Shown: positions 8,606 through 17,265 of the stretch, piece after piece
Layout of the letters: every line of letters begins with the position of its first letter
Numbering within the stretch: the stretch's first letter is position 1
Source: Streptomyces griseus subsp. griseus
GTDB lineage: Bacteria > Actinomycetota > Actinomycetes > Streptomycetales > Streptomycetaceae
Direction of reading: 5' to 3'
Length of the DNA: 64,000 nucleotides
Assembly: GCF_000720255.1 (NCBI RefSeq)
Contig: NZ_JOJE01000028.1
Coordinates: 1-64,000, forward strand
Made by a program: the position numbers and the translations under genes
Notes under the pieces: generated by a model
Databases searched by the model: none
What the model was told of the DNA's origin: nothing
The model's input: the letters and a program-made list of their open reading frames with translations, nothing else

Positions 8606-9145
8606 CTAGGACTTGTCGACGTGGGCGGCGATGGTGCGTGCGCACTCCAGGGACTCGGTGTGCGTCGTGTCCACCTCGAGGTCGTAGTGGACGCCCTCGT
8701 GGACCAGGTCGGCCTGTGACGCGGCCATCCCCCGGATGCGGTCTCCCCGTGCGACCTCGCGGCCTGCGGCGACCGCGCCGGCACACCTGACGCCGACCCA
8801 CAGCACGGACAGTCCGCCCAGGGCCTTCAGCCACCGCTGCTGGGACGCCGCCCCGCCCAGGAACACGTCGTCGACGATGATCCGGGCGCCCGCACGGGCC
8901 ATCGCCACGACGCCCTCCGCCCAGGCCGCCTGGAGCGCCATGAAGTCCGCGCCGACGTTCACCCCGCCGTCCGGGGCGAAGGTGATCCCCGTGTCCGACG
9001 CCTGCAACCTCGCGGGCAGGGCGTCGACGAACGAGTCGACGCCGAACGCCGGCCACGGATCCGGCAGTACGTCCTGAAGGCACCGTACGATCCCGGACTT
9101 CCCCGAGCTGGACCCTCCATTGAGAATGATCATCCGAGTCGTCAC
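8606..9145 (-). CDS. cpt: Chloramphenicol 3-O-phosphotransferase
   Basis: This 179-residue P-loop kinase opens [18 protein letters not shown], and its length and sequence closely resemble the self-resistance enzyme CPT of the chloramphenicol producer S. venezuelae (178 residues, recalled from memory). It would phosphorylate the primary hydroxyl of chloramphenicol using ATP. The catalytic aspartate region [11 protein letters not shown] and the conserved [11 protein letters not shown] segment are intact. The GTG at 9145 gives the family N-terminus; an upstream in-frame start at 9178 is less likely. No chloramphenicol biosynthetic genes are nearby, so it stands alone as a resistance-type gene. 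Confidence 0.88.
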   Translation of the reverse strand: MTTRMIILNGGSSSGKSGIVRCLQDVLPDPWPAFGVDSFVDALPARLQASDTGITFAPDGGVNVGADFMALQAAWAEGVVAMARAGARIIVDDVFLGGAASQQRWLKALGGLSVLWVGVRCAGAVAAGREVARGDRIRGMAASQADLVHEGVHYDLEVDTTHTESLECARTIAAHVDKS

Positions 9146-9220
9146 CGCGCCACAGTAGGCCGCTTCCCCGCACGGCACGAAACGAATATCGGCACCCCTA
9201 GGGGCTGTCCGGCGGAGCCC

Positions 9221-9914
9221 CTAGCTGCCTCGCAGCCCCAGCAGCACGTCGACGCGATTCGTCGTGATCGAGTCGACGCCCGCCTCCAGCAGGCGCCGCA
9301 TGGAGCGGCGGGTGTCCGGGGTCCAGACGGAGAGCAGACGGCCGTCGCGGTGGACGCGTTCGGTGAGGGCTCGGTCGACCAGGGTGAAGCGGTAGTTGAG
9401 CCACCGCGGCCGTACCGCCTCCAGCAGAGCCGGCCGCGGTGGTGCCGAAGTCGTCCAGGTGAGGGCGATCTCGGCGGACGGGTCGGCGGCGCGGACGGCG
9501 AGCATGGCGGTGGCGTCGGCGCAGTAGTACACGCGGTCCTCCGCCCCGCTCTCGCGCACGACGTCCACGACCCGGCGGGCCGCCCGCACGTTCGGCGTGC
9601 CCGGCAGGTCGAGCATCACCCGGCTGCCGTCGGTCGCCGCCAGCGCCTCCGCCAGCGTCGGCACCCCGCCCTCCGTCAGCTCGCGCACCTCGGCCGCCGA
9701 CAACGACAGCAGGGGCCGGTCCCGTTCCCACAGCCGCTTCAGCGTGTCGTCGTGCAGCAGTACCGGGACGCCGTCCCGGGTGAGCCGTACGTCGACCTCG
9801 ACCGCGTCCGCGCCCAGGGCGAGCGCGGAACGCAGCGAGTCGAGGGTGTTCTCCCGGACGCGGTAGGGGTCGCCGCGGTGGGCCACGGCGGTCACGTTCT
9901 GCATGGGCCCCATT
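9221..9914 (-). CDS. Glycerophosphodiester phosphodiesterase
   Basis: This is a 230-residue GDPD-family TIM barrel. The family signature is complete: VAHRGD near the N-terminus, REN(T), DAVEVDVRLTRDGVPVLLHDD, and a C-terminal SVWTPDTRRSMRRLLEAGVDSITTN segment. It hydrolyses glycerophosphodiesters to glycerol 3-phosphate and an alcohol. There is no signal peptide, so it is cytoplasmic. The start lies only 10 nt after the stop of the upstream deaminase gene, indicating co-transcription. ATG codons at 9914 and 9905 are both possible. Confidence 0.9.
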
Positions 9915-9924
9915 GTGGTGGAGG

Positions 9925-11016
9925 TCAGGAGGCGAGCCACCCGGAGGTGTAGGCGTCGATCTCGTCCTTGATACGGGCCTTGCCGGCCGCGTCGAGGAAG
10001 GACGCCTCCACCGCGTTGCCCGCCAGGTCCGCCAGCCCCCGCTCGTCGAGGTCGAGGAGGCGGGCGGCGACCGCGTACTCGTTGTTGAGGTCGGTGCCGA
10101 ACATCGGCGGGTCGTCGGAGTTGATCGTGACCAGGACCCCGGCGCGGGTGAACTCCTTGATGGGGTGCTCGTCCAGGGTGCGGACCGCGCGCGTGGCGAT
10201 GTTGGAGGTCGGGCACACCTCCAGCGCGACGCGGTGCTCGGCGAGGTGCGCGAGCAGCTTCTCGTCCTGGGCGGAGCTCGTGCCGTGCCCGATGCGTTCG
10301 GCACGCAGGTGCGTGAGGGCGTCCCACACCGTCTCCGGGCCGGTGGTCTCGCCCGCGTGCGGCACCGAGCGCAGCCCGGCCGCGATGGCCCGGTCGAAGT
10401 ACGGCTTGAACTGCGGGCGGGGCACGCCGACCTCGGGCCCGCCGAGCCCGAAGGAGACCAGCCCCTCGGGGCGCAGCCGGTCGTCGGTGGCGAGCCGGGT
10501 CGTCTCCTCGGCGGCCTCCAGACCGGCCTCGCCGGGGATGTCGAAGCACCAGCGCAGCATGGTCCCGAACTCCGCCTCGGCCGCCTTGCGCGCGTCCTCG
10601 ATCGCGTCCATGAAGGCCGCCTCGTCGATGCCGCGCCGGGTGGAGGAGAACGGGGTGATGGTCAGCTCCGCGTACCGCACCTGCTGGCGGGCCAGGTCCC
10701 GCGCCACCTCGTAGGTCAGCAGCCGTACGTCCTCGGGGGTGCGGATCAGGTCGACGACGGACAGGTACACCTCGATGAAGTGCGCGAAGTCCGTGAAGGT
10801 GAAGTAGTCGACCAGGGCCCCGGGGTCGGTGGGGACCTTGGAGTCCGGGTGGCGGGCGGCGAGTTCGGAGACGATGCGGGGGGAGGCGGATCCCACGTGG
10901 TGGACGTGCAGTTCGGCCTTCGGCAGTCCGGCGATGAAGGCGTTCAGGCCACGTGGGGTGTGCGGGTCGACGAGGTGGTCGGTCAAGGGGGCCTCCCCGG
11001 GCAGGGCGCCGGGCAC
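9925..11016 (-). CDS. Adenosine-deaminase-family amidohydrolase, probably 6-aminodeoxyfutalosine deaminase
   Basis: This is a 363-residue member of the adenosine deaminase family. Metal ligands are visible in AELHVHHVGSASP, the second histidine in VPHAGETTGPE (with the catalytic glutamate), RIGHGTSS and NSDDPPMFGTDL. The opening motif is HVHHVGS where true adenosine deaminases usually have HxHLDGS. Streptomyces make menaquinone by the futalosine route. A family member from this chromosomal neighbourhood in S. avermitilis (SAV2595, recalled from memory) was reported to deaminate 6-aminodeoxyfutalosine. I therefore favour that role over purine salvage. The enzyme is cytoplasmic and is coupled to the downstream phosphodiesterase gene. 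Confidence 0.85.
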   Translation of the reverse strand: MPGALPGEAPLTDHLVDPHTPRGLNAFIAGLPKAELHVHHVGSASPRIVSELAARHPDSKVPTDPGALVDYFTFTDFAHFIEVYLSVVDLIRTPEDVRLLTYEVARDLARQQVRYAELTITPFSSTRRGIDEAAFMDAIEDARKAAEAEFGTMLRWCFDIPGEAGLEAAEETTRLATDDRLRPEGLVSFGLGGPEVGVPRPQFKPYFDRAIAAGLRSVPHAGETTGPETVWDALTHLRAERIGHGTSSAQDEKLLAHLAEHRVALEVCPTSNIATRAVRTLDEHPIKEFTRAGVLVTINSDDPPMFGTDLNNEYAVAARLLDLDERGLADLAGNAVEASFLDAAGKARIKDEIDAYTSGWLAS

Positions 11017-11177
11017 GTGTGCGGTGCGGCGCGGGTGATCGGCTGATCGAGTTCAGGGCCATCGTAGGCCGCGTGCCCAAGGAGGCGACGGGGGCGGTGA
11101 GGTGCGCGGGACCAGGGGGTCGGGGCTGTGGGGCGAGGCCGTAGCATGGCGGGACGATCGACCCAGGGGGGACGGAC

Positions 11178-11885
11178 ATGTCAGACGCGACGCAGCCGAG
11201 CGGGGACGCCGGAGGCGGTCACGACCCTTGGGCGCCGCCCGAGAGCCGGCCGTCGCTGAGCAAGGACCAGCCGCCCGGCGCCCCGCAGCCGTCCACCCCG
11301 CAACCGCCGTCCGTGCACGACCAGGCGACGATCGCCTCCTTCCCCGCCGACGGCTTCGCCGCTCCCGGCCCCGCCCCGGCCGACTACGCCCCACCCGGCT
11401 ACCCGCCGCCCGGCGCCACCCCGCCCGTCGGCGGCCCCGGCCCCGGCGTGCCACCCCCGCCCATCGCGCCCACCGGCCCCGCGGCCCCCGGCGGCTACGG
11501 CTACCCCGGCTACCCGCAGGGCTACGGCTGGTCCGGGATGCCGATGGCCCCGCAGAACGGCATGGGCCTCGCCGCGATGGTGCTGGGCATCCTGTCCTGC
11601 GCCCTGTTCTGCCTGTACGGCGTGGTCTCGCTCGTGCTCGGCATCCTCGCCGTGGTCTTCGGGATCAAGGGTCGCCGCAAGGCCGAGCGCGGCGAGGCCA
11701 ACAACCACGGTCAGGCCCAGGCCGGTCTGATCATGGGTGTCATCGGCATCGTCCTCGGCGTCGTCGTGATCGTCCTGCTGGCGATCGGGATCACGGCCGC
11801 CATCAACGACGAGTCGAACTACGACGACGGTGACTACTACGGCGCCCTCCCCGTCGTCACGCAGTCCGCCCCGGCGGTTCGCTGA
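11178..11885 (+). CDS. DUF4190-domain membrane protein
   Basis: The protein has 235 residues. A long proline/glycine/tyrosine-rich cytoplasmic N-terminus (about residues 1-125) is followed by two transmembrane helices joined by a short basic loop (GIKGRRKAERGEANNHGQAQ), the DUF4190 arrangement, and an acidic, tyrosine-rich tail. A good Shine-Dalgarno (AGGGGGG) precedes the ATG. The function is unknown; the low-complexity P/G/Y-rich N-terminus resembles those of other actinobacterial envelope proteins. A shorter paralogue follows directly at 11963. Confidence 0.85.
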   Translation: MSDATQPSGDAGGGHDPWAPPESRPSLSKDQPPGAPQPSTPQPPSVHDQATIASFPADGFAAPGPAPADYAPPGYPPPGATPPVGGPGPGVPPPPIAPTGPAAPGGYGYPGYPQGYGWSGMPMAPQNGMGLAAMVLGILSCALFCLYGVVSLVLGILAVVFGIKGRRKAERGEANNHGQAQAGLIMGVIGIVLGVVVIVLLAIGITAAINDESNYDDGDYYGALPVVTQSAPAVR

Positions 11886-11962
11886 CTGCTCTCCCAAACG
11901 CTTTCCCCCGCAGTGAGCTGGGCCACTACGATGCTTGACTGTCAACGAGGGGAGAGCAGTTC

Positions 11963-12418
11963 ATGTCTGACACCAATCCCGGTCCCGGTGGCTTCGGGCC
12001 GCCACCGTCCCAGCCGCCGGCGGGGGGATACGCCTACCCACAGCCCGGCCAGCAGTCCGCCCCGGGGTACGGCTACCCGCACCAGGCTCCGTCCTACCCG
12101 GCCGCGCCGCCCATGGGCTACCCGCAGGCGCCCGGCTACGGCATGCCGCCGCAGCCGAGCAACGGCATGGGCACCACCGGACTGGTGCTGGGCATCATCG
12201 GCGTGGTGTGCAGCGTGACCTTCTTCCTGTGGTTCTTCGGGGTCATCCTCGGGATCCTGGCGATCATCTTCGGCGCGATCGGCCGGGGGAAGGCCAACCG
12301 AGGTGAGGCGACCAACAAGGGTGCGGCGACGGCGGGGCTCGTCTGCGGCATCGTGGCCACGGTGATCCTGCCGCTGCTGGGGCTGCTGCTCTTCGCGAGC
12401 GTCATGAGCATGGCCTGA
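11963..12418 (+). CDS. DUF4190-domain membrane protein, shorter paralogue
   Basis: The protein has 151 residues, with the same plan as its upstream neighbour: a G/P/Y/Q-rich N-terminus (about residues 1-60), then two hydrophobic helices around the loop GAIGRGKANRGEATNKGAAT. It lacks the acidic tail of the first protein. The shared basic loop and adjacent position point to a tandem duplication with divergence. GGGGAG precedes the ATG. Function unknown. A strong hairpin terminator follows. Confidence 0.85.
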   Translation: MSDTNPGPGGFGPPPSQPPAGGYAYPQPGQQSAPGYGYPHQAPSYPAAPPMGYPQAPGYGMPPQPSNGMGTTGLVLGIIGVVCSVTFFLWFFGVILGILAIIFGAIGRGKANRGEATNKGAATAGLVCGIVATVILPLLGLLLFASVMSMA

Positions 12419-12445
12419 CGCTGAGAGTCAGCTGAGAGTCAGATG

Positions 12446-12475
12446 AGGGCCGGTCCACGGGACCGGCCCTTTCTC
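12446..12475 (+). terminator. Intrinsic terminator after the DUF4190 pair
   Basis: A perfect 11-bp stem, AGGGCCGGTCC and GGACCGGCCCT, encloses a 3-nt loop and is followed by TTCTC. It lies between convergent genes and may serve both strands. Confidence 0.75.
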
Positions 12476-12566
12476 ACGCCACCCCGGCCCTCACGCGGCC
12501 CGTGCCTCTCACGCCACCCCGGCCCTCACGCGGCCCGTGCCTCTCACGCCACCCCGGCCCTCACGC
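12472..12566. repeat. 35-bp tandem repeat, about 2.7 copies
   Basis: The unit, beginning TCTCACGCCACCCCGGCCCT, repeats at exact 35-bp intervals (12472, 12507, 12542), with the third copy incomplete. The array overlaps the 3' end of the minus-strand NADAR gene and supplies its last codons. Confidence 0.9.
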
Positions 12567-13096
12567 CCCCGCCAGCGCTCGGGGTTCGCGGCCCGTTCGT
12601 CGTCGGCGGCCAGCCCGATGCCCCACACCCGGTCCAATGGGCTGGCCTCCACCAGCACCCGGCCCCCCGTCCCCAGCAGGAACTCCCGCAGGTCGGCGTG
12701 TGCGGCGAACTTGTGGACGCTGCCCTCGACGACGACGGCGAACCGCTCCCGCTCCCACGCGGAGTCCTCGAAGCCCCGCACCAGCCGCCCGGCCTTCTTG
12801 GCGGCCGCGGGACTCGTGGCCGTGACCGCCTTCTCCTCCGCCTCGGCGTCGCCGAAGAGCCGGGCCTTCGCGGCCATCATCCAGTGCTCCGCCGTCGCGT
12901 ACTCCACCCCGTCCACCGTGAACGGTGACGGCCACCACTGGCTCAGGCAGCTCGCGCCCACCCGCCCGTCGGCGCGCGGCCGGTGTCCCCAGAAGTGGAG
13001 GTACTTGACCCTCGCCCCCGCGCGGACCTCCCCGACCAGGGTGTCCCAAGAATCGATCTTTCCCATGCCGGGGAGTCTGGCACGCACCACTGACAC
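12509..13096 (-). CDS. NADAR family protein (DUF1768; ADP-ribose/N-glycosidase fold)
   Basis: The 195-residue protein has the NADAR core: FWGHRP, SQWWPSPF, ATAEHWMMAAKARLFGD, and a C-terminal GRVLVEASPLDRVWGIGLAADD block. Family members are N-glycosidases acting on phosphoribosylated riboflavin intermediates, or ADP-ribosyl-guanine hydrolases; which applies here is not clear. The last 19 or so residues (rich in G and R) come from the 35-bp tandem repeat and are probably not part of the fold. The GTG at 13096 has GAGGGA upstream, and an ATG at 13066 is an alternative. It is divergent from the polyamine operon. Confidence 0.85.
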   Translation of the reverse strand: MSVVRARLPGMGKIDSWDTLVGEVRAGARVKYLHFWGHRPRADGRVGASCLSQWWPSPFTVDGVEYATAEHWMMAAKARLFGDAEAEEKAVTATSPAAAKKAGRLVRGFEDSAWERERFAVVVEGSVHKFAAHADLREFLLGTGGRVLVEASPLDRVWGIGLAADDERAANPERWRGREGRGGVRGTGRVRAGVA

Positions 13097-13161
13097 AACG
13101 TCCCTCGTTTTCCATGTCGACTCGACACCTGGTCGACAGATTCCGTCGCGTAACCAAAAGG

Positions 13162-13205
13162 CAACAACGGAATCACTTGTTGAGGTGGCATCGCTCTGTC
13201 AGGAT
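13162..13205 (+). promoter_or_regulatory. Promoter with overlapping inverted repeat for the polyamine operon
   Basis: TTGTTG (13177-13182) and CAGGAT (13200-13205) are spaced by 17 nt, fitting a housekeeping promoter. CAACAA (13162-13167) and TTGTTG (13177-13182) form a perfect inverted repeat with a 9-nt spacer that covers the -35 box, so a repressor could act here. Confidence 0.5.
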
Positions 13206-13271
13206 CGGCACTCAAATCGAGCTGGAGCTACGCCACCCGCCTCGGGGCGGGGCGCCGGCGGAGGAGACGAC

Positions 13272-14807
13272 ATGCAGAAACCGGGCACCGCCACCCCGGA
13301 ACGGTTTCCGGCCCAGGCGCGTTTCGCGGACGGCGCGCAGTACATCGCGGGCCGCCCGACGAAGGGCACCTCCGGCCACACCCACACCGTGGTCGACCCG
13401 GCCACCGGCGAGGAGGTGTACACGTACGACCTCGCGGGCGCCGACGACGTCGACGCGGCCGTGGCCGCCGCGCGGGAGGCGTTCCCCGGCTGGGCGGGCG
13501 CCACCCCCGGCGAGCGTTCGGACGCCCTGCACCGCTTCGCCGCCGTCATCGCCGACCGCGCCGAGGACTTCGCCCGGGCCGAGTCGCTGCAGTGCGGCAA
13601 GCCGCTGAAGCTGACCCGCGAGTTCGACGTCCCCGGCACCATCGACAACACCGCCTTCTTCGCAGGGGCGGCCCGCCACCTGAACGGCCAGTCCGGCGGC
13701 GAGTACTCCGGTGACCACACCTCCTACGTGCGCCGCGAGCCCATCGGTGTGGTCGGCTCCATCGCGCCCTGGAACTACCCCCTCCAGATGGCCGCCTGGA
13801 AAATCCTCCCGGCGATCGCCGCGGGCAACACGATCGTGCTCAAGCCCGCCGAGCTCACCCCGCTCACCTCGCTGCTGTTCGCGCGGGCCGCCACGGACGC
13901 CGGGATCCCGGACGGCGTGATCAACATCGTCACCGGCACCGGGCGGGAGGCCGGGGAGCACCTGGTCGGTCACCCCGATGTGGCGATGACCTCCTTCACG
14001 GGTTCCACCGCCGTCGGCAAGCGGGTCGCGGAGATCGCCACCGCCACCGTCAAGCGCCTCCACCTGGAGCTGGGCGGCAAGGCGCCCTTCGTCGTCTTCG
14101 ACGACGCCGACCTCGACGCCGCCGTCCACGGCGCGGTCGCGGGCGCGCTCATCAACACCGGCCAGGACTGCACGGCGGCCACGCGCGCGTACGTACAGCG
14201 GCCCCTCTACGAGGCGTTCGTGGAGAGGACGGCCGCCCTCATGGAGACCGTCCGGCTCGGCGACCCCTTCGTGCCCGGCACCGACCTCGGCCCGCTGGTC
14301 TCGCACGCCCAGCGCGACCGGGTCGCCGCCTTCGTCGACCGGGCGCGTGCCTACGCGCGCGTGGTCACCGGCGGCGAGATCCCGGGAGGGGACCTCGCGA
14401 ACGGCGCGTACTACCGGCCCACCCTCATCGCCGACGCGCCCCAGGACGGTGAGGTCGTCCAGTCGGAGATCTTCGGACCGGTCCTCGTCGTGCTGCCCTT
14501 CGACACCGACGACGAGGGCATCCGGCTCGCCAACGACACCCCTTACGGTCTCGCGGCCTCCGCGTGGAGCCGGGACGTCTACCGGGCCAACCGCGCCACC
14601 CGCGAGATCAAGGCGGGCTGCGTGTGGGTCAACGACCACATCCCGATCATCAGCGAGATGCCGCACGGAGGGTACAAGGCGTCCGGCTTCGGCAAGGACA
14701 TGTCCGCGTACTCGTTCGAGGAATACACCCAGATCAAGCACGTCATGTTCGACAACACCGCGGTGGTCCGCAAGGACTGGCACCGCACCGTCTTCGGGGA
14801 CCGATAA
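13272..14807 (+). CDS. Gamma-aminobutyraldehyde dehydrogenase
   Basis: This is a 511-residue aldehyde dehydrogenase. E266 (LELGGKAP) and C300 (GQDCTAAT) are the catalytic pair, and the APWNYPLQMAAWK segment matches the paralogue at 3790. It is the first gene of an operon with a polyamine importer and an amine oxidase. The likely role is oxidation of 4-aminobutanal, from putrescine, to GABA. The ATG follows GGAGGAGA by 4 nt. A longer in-frame extension upstream exists, but it has no family homology and runs through the promoter, so it was excluded. Confidence 0.93.
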   Translation: MQKPGTATPERFPAQARFADGAQYIAGRPTKGTSGHTHTVVDPATGEEVYTYDLAGADDVDAAVAAAREAFPGWAGATPGERSDALHRFAAVIADRAEDFARAESLQCGKPLKLTREFDVPGTIDNTAFFAGAARHLNGQSGGEYSGDHTSYVRREPIGVVGSIAPWNYPLQMAAWKILPAIAAGNTIVLKPAELTPLTSLLFARAATDAGIPDGVINIVTGTGREAGEHLVGHPDVAMTSFTGSTAVGKRVAEIATATVKRLHLELGGKAPFVVFDDADLDAAVHGAVAGALINTGQDCTAATRAYVQRPLYEAFVERTAALMETVRLGDPFVPGTDLGPLVSHAQRDRVAAFVDRARAYARVVTGGEIPGGDLANGAYYRPTLIADAPQDGEVVQSEIFGPVLVVLPFDTDDEGIRLANDTPYGLAASAWSRDVYRANRATREIKAGCVWVNDHIPIISEMPHGGYKASGFGKDMSAYSFEEYTQIKHVMFDNTAVVRKDWHRTVFGDR

Positions 14808-14869
14808 GCACCGACAGCAGCGACAGGCCGCCGACCACGGCCGCACCCCTCGAAAGGGCAACCACGCGC

Positions 14870-16117
14870 ATGGAGCAGTACGAGCCCGACCGCCTGTCCC
14901 CGGCCCAAGTGGCCGCGACGCGGCGCAGTCTCCGGGGCGGCCGGGCCGCCATGACCCGCCGTTCGCTGCTGCGCGCCTCCACGGGCGGAGCGTTGGCCCT
15001 CGGCGGACTCGGGACGCTGAGCGCCTGCGGGATCCCCGCGGCCGCCAAGACCGCGGGCGGCACGTCCGCCGAGGACCACTCGGCGAAGGAGAAGACGATC
15101 AACTTCTCCAATTGGACCGAGTACATGGACGTCGACGACAGCGGCAAGCACCACCCCACGCTGGACGCCTTCACCGAGCGCACCGGCATCAAGGTCAAAT
15201 ACACCGAGGACATCAACGACAACAGCGAGTTCTTCGGCAAGATCAAGCCGCAGCTCGCCGCGGGCCAGGACACCGGCCGCGACATCATCGTCCTCACCGA
15301 CTGGCTGGCCGCCCGGCTGATCCGCCTCGGCTGGGTCCAGAAACTGGACGCGTCCCTGCTGCCGCACGCCTTCGCCAACCTCTCCCAGCAGTTCCGCAGC
15401 CCCGACTGGGACCCGGGCCGCGCCTACTCGTACCCCTGGCAGGGCATCTCGACGGTCATCGCGTTCAACAAGAAGGCCCTCGACGGTGTCGAGGTGAAGT
15501 CGGTCTCCGACCTGCTGGACAACCCCAGGCTCAAGGGCCGCGTCGGCTTCCTCACCGAGATGCGCGACACGATCGGGATGACCCTGCTCGACCTGGGCAA
15601 GGCCCCGGAGAAGTTCACCGACGACGACTACGACGCCGCGATCGCCCGCCTCCAGAAGGGCGTCGACAAGGGCCAGATACGTCGCTTCACCGGCAACGAC
15701 TACACCTCCGACCTCGCCAAGGGCGACCTGGCGGCCTGTATCGCCTGGGCCGGGGACGTGGTGCAGCTCAAGGCGGACAGCCCCGACGTCGACTTCGTCA
15801 TCCCCGACAGCGGCTACCTGACCTCCAGCGACAACCTGCTGATCCCCAACAGGGCCCGCCACAAGACGAACGCCGAACGGCTCATCGACTACTACTACGA
15901 GCCGAAGCCGGCCGCCGAGCTCGCCGCCTACATCAACTACGTCTGTCCCGTCGACGGCGTGAAGGACGAGCTTGCGAAGATCGACGCGGATGCGGCGAAC
16001 AATCCGCTGATCATCCCCGACAAGGCCATGCAGGCGAAGTCCCACGCCTTCCGCTCCCTGAGCGCGAAGGAAGAGACGGCCTACGAGGCGAAGTTCGCGA
16101 AGCTCACTGGGGCGTGA
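14870..16117 (+). CDS. Polyamine ABC transporter substrate-binding lipoprotein (PotD/PotF type)
   Basis: This is a 415-residue solute-binding protein. An unusually long N-terminal stretch precedes the twin-arginine motif MTRRSLLRAS, followed by the lipobox LSAC with the lipidated cysteine at residue 53. The mature domain starts with INFSNWTEYMD and contains the RRFTGNDYTSDLAKGD motif also seen in the orphan paralogue at 5346. It binds putrescine- or spermidine-like ligands for the importer encoded downstream. Its stop codon overlaps the GTG of the ATPase gene. Confidence 0.92.
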   Translation: MEQYEPDRLSPAQVAATRRSLRGGRAAMTRRSLLRASTGGALALGGLGTLSACGIPAAAKTAGGTSAEDHSAKEKTINFSNWTEYMDVDDSGKHHPTLDAFTERTGIKVKYTEDINDNSEFFGKIKPQLAAGQDTGRDIIVLTDWLAARLIRLGWVQKLDASLLPHAFANLSQQFRSPDWDPGRAYSYPWQGISTVIAFNKKALDGVEVKSVSDLLDNPRLKGRVGFLTEMRDTIGMTLLDLGKAPEKFTDDDYDAAIARLQKGVDKGQIRRFTGNDYTSDLAKGDLAACIAWAGDVVQLKADSPDVDFVIPDSGYLTSSDNLLIPNRARHKTNAERLIDYYYEPKPAAELAAYINYVCPVDGVKDELAKIDADAANNPLIIPDKAMQAKSHAFRSLSAKEETAYEAKFAKLTGA

Positions 16118-17265
16118 CGACGATGAAGACGACCAGCAGCGGCGGCGACGTCCGCCTCACCGGCATCAGCAAGACCTACGGCTCCTTCACCGCCGTGCAC
16201 CCGCTCGACCTGACCGTCCCGCAGGGCTCCTTCTTCGCCCTGCTCGGCGCCTCCGGCTGCGGCAAGACCACCACCCTGCGCATGATCGCCGGTCTGGAGG
16301 AACCTTCCTCCGGCACCGTGCACCTCGGCGAACAGGACGTCACCGCGCTCCCGCCCTACAAGCGGCCGGTGAACACGGTCTTCCAGTCCTACGCCCTCTT
16401 CCCGCACCTCGACATCTTCGAGAACGTCGCCTTCGGCCTGCGCCGGCGCGGCATCAGAAGCGTGAAGAAGCAGGTCGAGGACATGCTGGAGCTCGTCCAG
16501 CTCGGCGAACAGGCCCGCAAGAAGCCGCACCAGCTCTCCGGCGGCCAGCAGCAGCGTGTCGCCGTGGCCCGCGCGCTGATCAACCACCCCAAGGTGCTCC
16601 TGCTCGACGAGCCACTCGGTGCCCTCGACCTGAAGCTGCGCCGCCAGATGCAGCTGGAGCTCAAGCGCATCCAGACCGAGGTCGGCATCACCTTCGTGCA
16701 CGTCACCCACGACCAGGAGGAGGCCATGACGATGGCCGACACGATCGCGGTGATGAACGCGGGCCGCGTCGAACAACTCGGCTCGCCCACCGACCTGTAC
16801 GAGAACCCGCGGACCACGTTCGTCGCCAACTTCCTCGGCACGTCCAACTTCATCGAGGCCGAGATCGACTCGAAGAGCGGCGACGAGATCGTGCTCAAGG
16901 CGGGCGGCGGCAAGCTCGTCCTGTCCGAGGCACGGTGCGGCGCGCCCGCCCCCACCGGAGGCAGGGTGCTGGTCGGTGTCCGCCCGGAGAAGATCTCCCT
17001 CACCCACGCCGACGACGCCGGCGAGATACCCGAGGGCCGCAACCGCATCACCGGGAAGATCGCAGACTCCAGTTTCATCGGCGTCTCCACGCAGTACGTG
17101 GTCGACAGCCCCGTCTGCTCCGACTTCGAGGTCTACGCGCAGAACATCGACCGCGATCCGCGGCTCGTGCCCGGCGCCGAGGTCGTCCTGCACTGGAACC
17201 CCGCGCACACCTTCGGCCTGGACGCGAGCCAGGACGCGGAGGCCGGAGTGGAGGAGGCGGCCTGA
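16114..17265 (+). CDS. potA: Polyamine ABC transporter ATP-binding protein
   Basis: This is a 383-residue PotA-type ATPase. It has Walker A GASGCGKTTT, Q-loop FQSYALF, signature LSGGQQQR, Walker B LLLDEPLGALD and H-loop VTHDQEEA. After about residue 245 it has the C-terminal TOBE regulatory domain of the CUT/PotA family. The GTG at 16114 overlaps the previous stop (GTGA), and an ATG at 16123 is the alternative. It powers the importer formed with the two permeases that follow. Its stop overlaps the next start by one base. Confidence 0.93.
   Translation: MTTMKTTSSGGDVRLTGISKTYGSFTAVHPLDLTVPQGSFFALLGASGCGKTTTLRMIAGLEEPSSGTVHLGEQDVTALPPYKRPVNTVFQSYALFPHLDIFENVAFGLRRRGIRSVKKQVEDMLELVQLGEQARKKPHQLSGGQQQRVAVARALINHPKVLLLDEPLGALDLKLRRQMQLELKRIQTEVGITFVHVTHDQEEAMTMADTIAVMNAGRVEQLGSPTDLYENPRTTFVANFLGTSNFIEAEIDSKSGDEIVLKAGGGKLVLSEARCGAPAPTGGRVLVGVRPEKISLTHADDAGEIPEGRNRITGKIADSSFIGVSTQYVVDSPVCSDFEVYAQNIDRDPRLVPGAEVVLHWNPAHTFGLDASQDAEAGVEEAA

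Noticed and set aside
12472..12566. A CRISPR-like array
   Set aside because: Repeats are directly adjacent at 35-bp intervals with no unique spacers and no cas genes.
12537..13271. A 245-codon upstream extension of the aminobutyraldehyde dehydrogenase
   Set aside because: It runs through the tandem repeat, the NADAR gene and the promoter region; the family N-terminus and a strong Shine-Dalgarno are at 13272.
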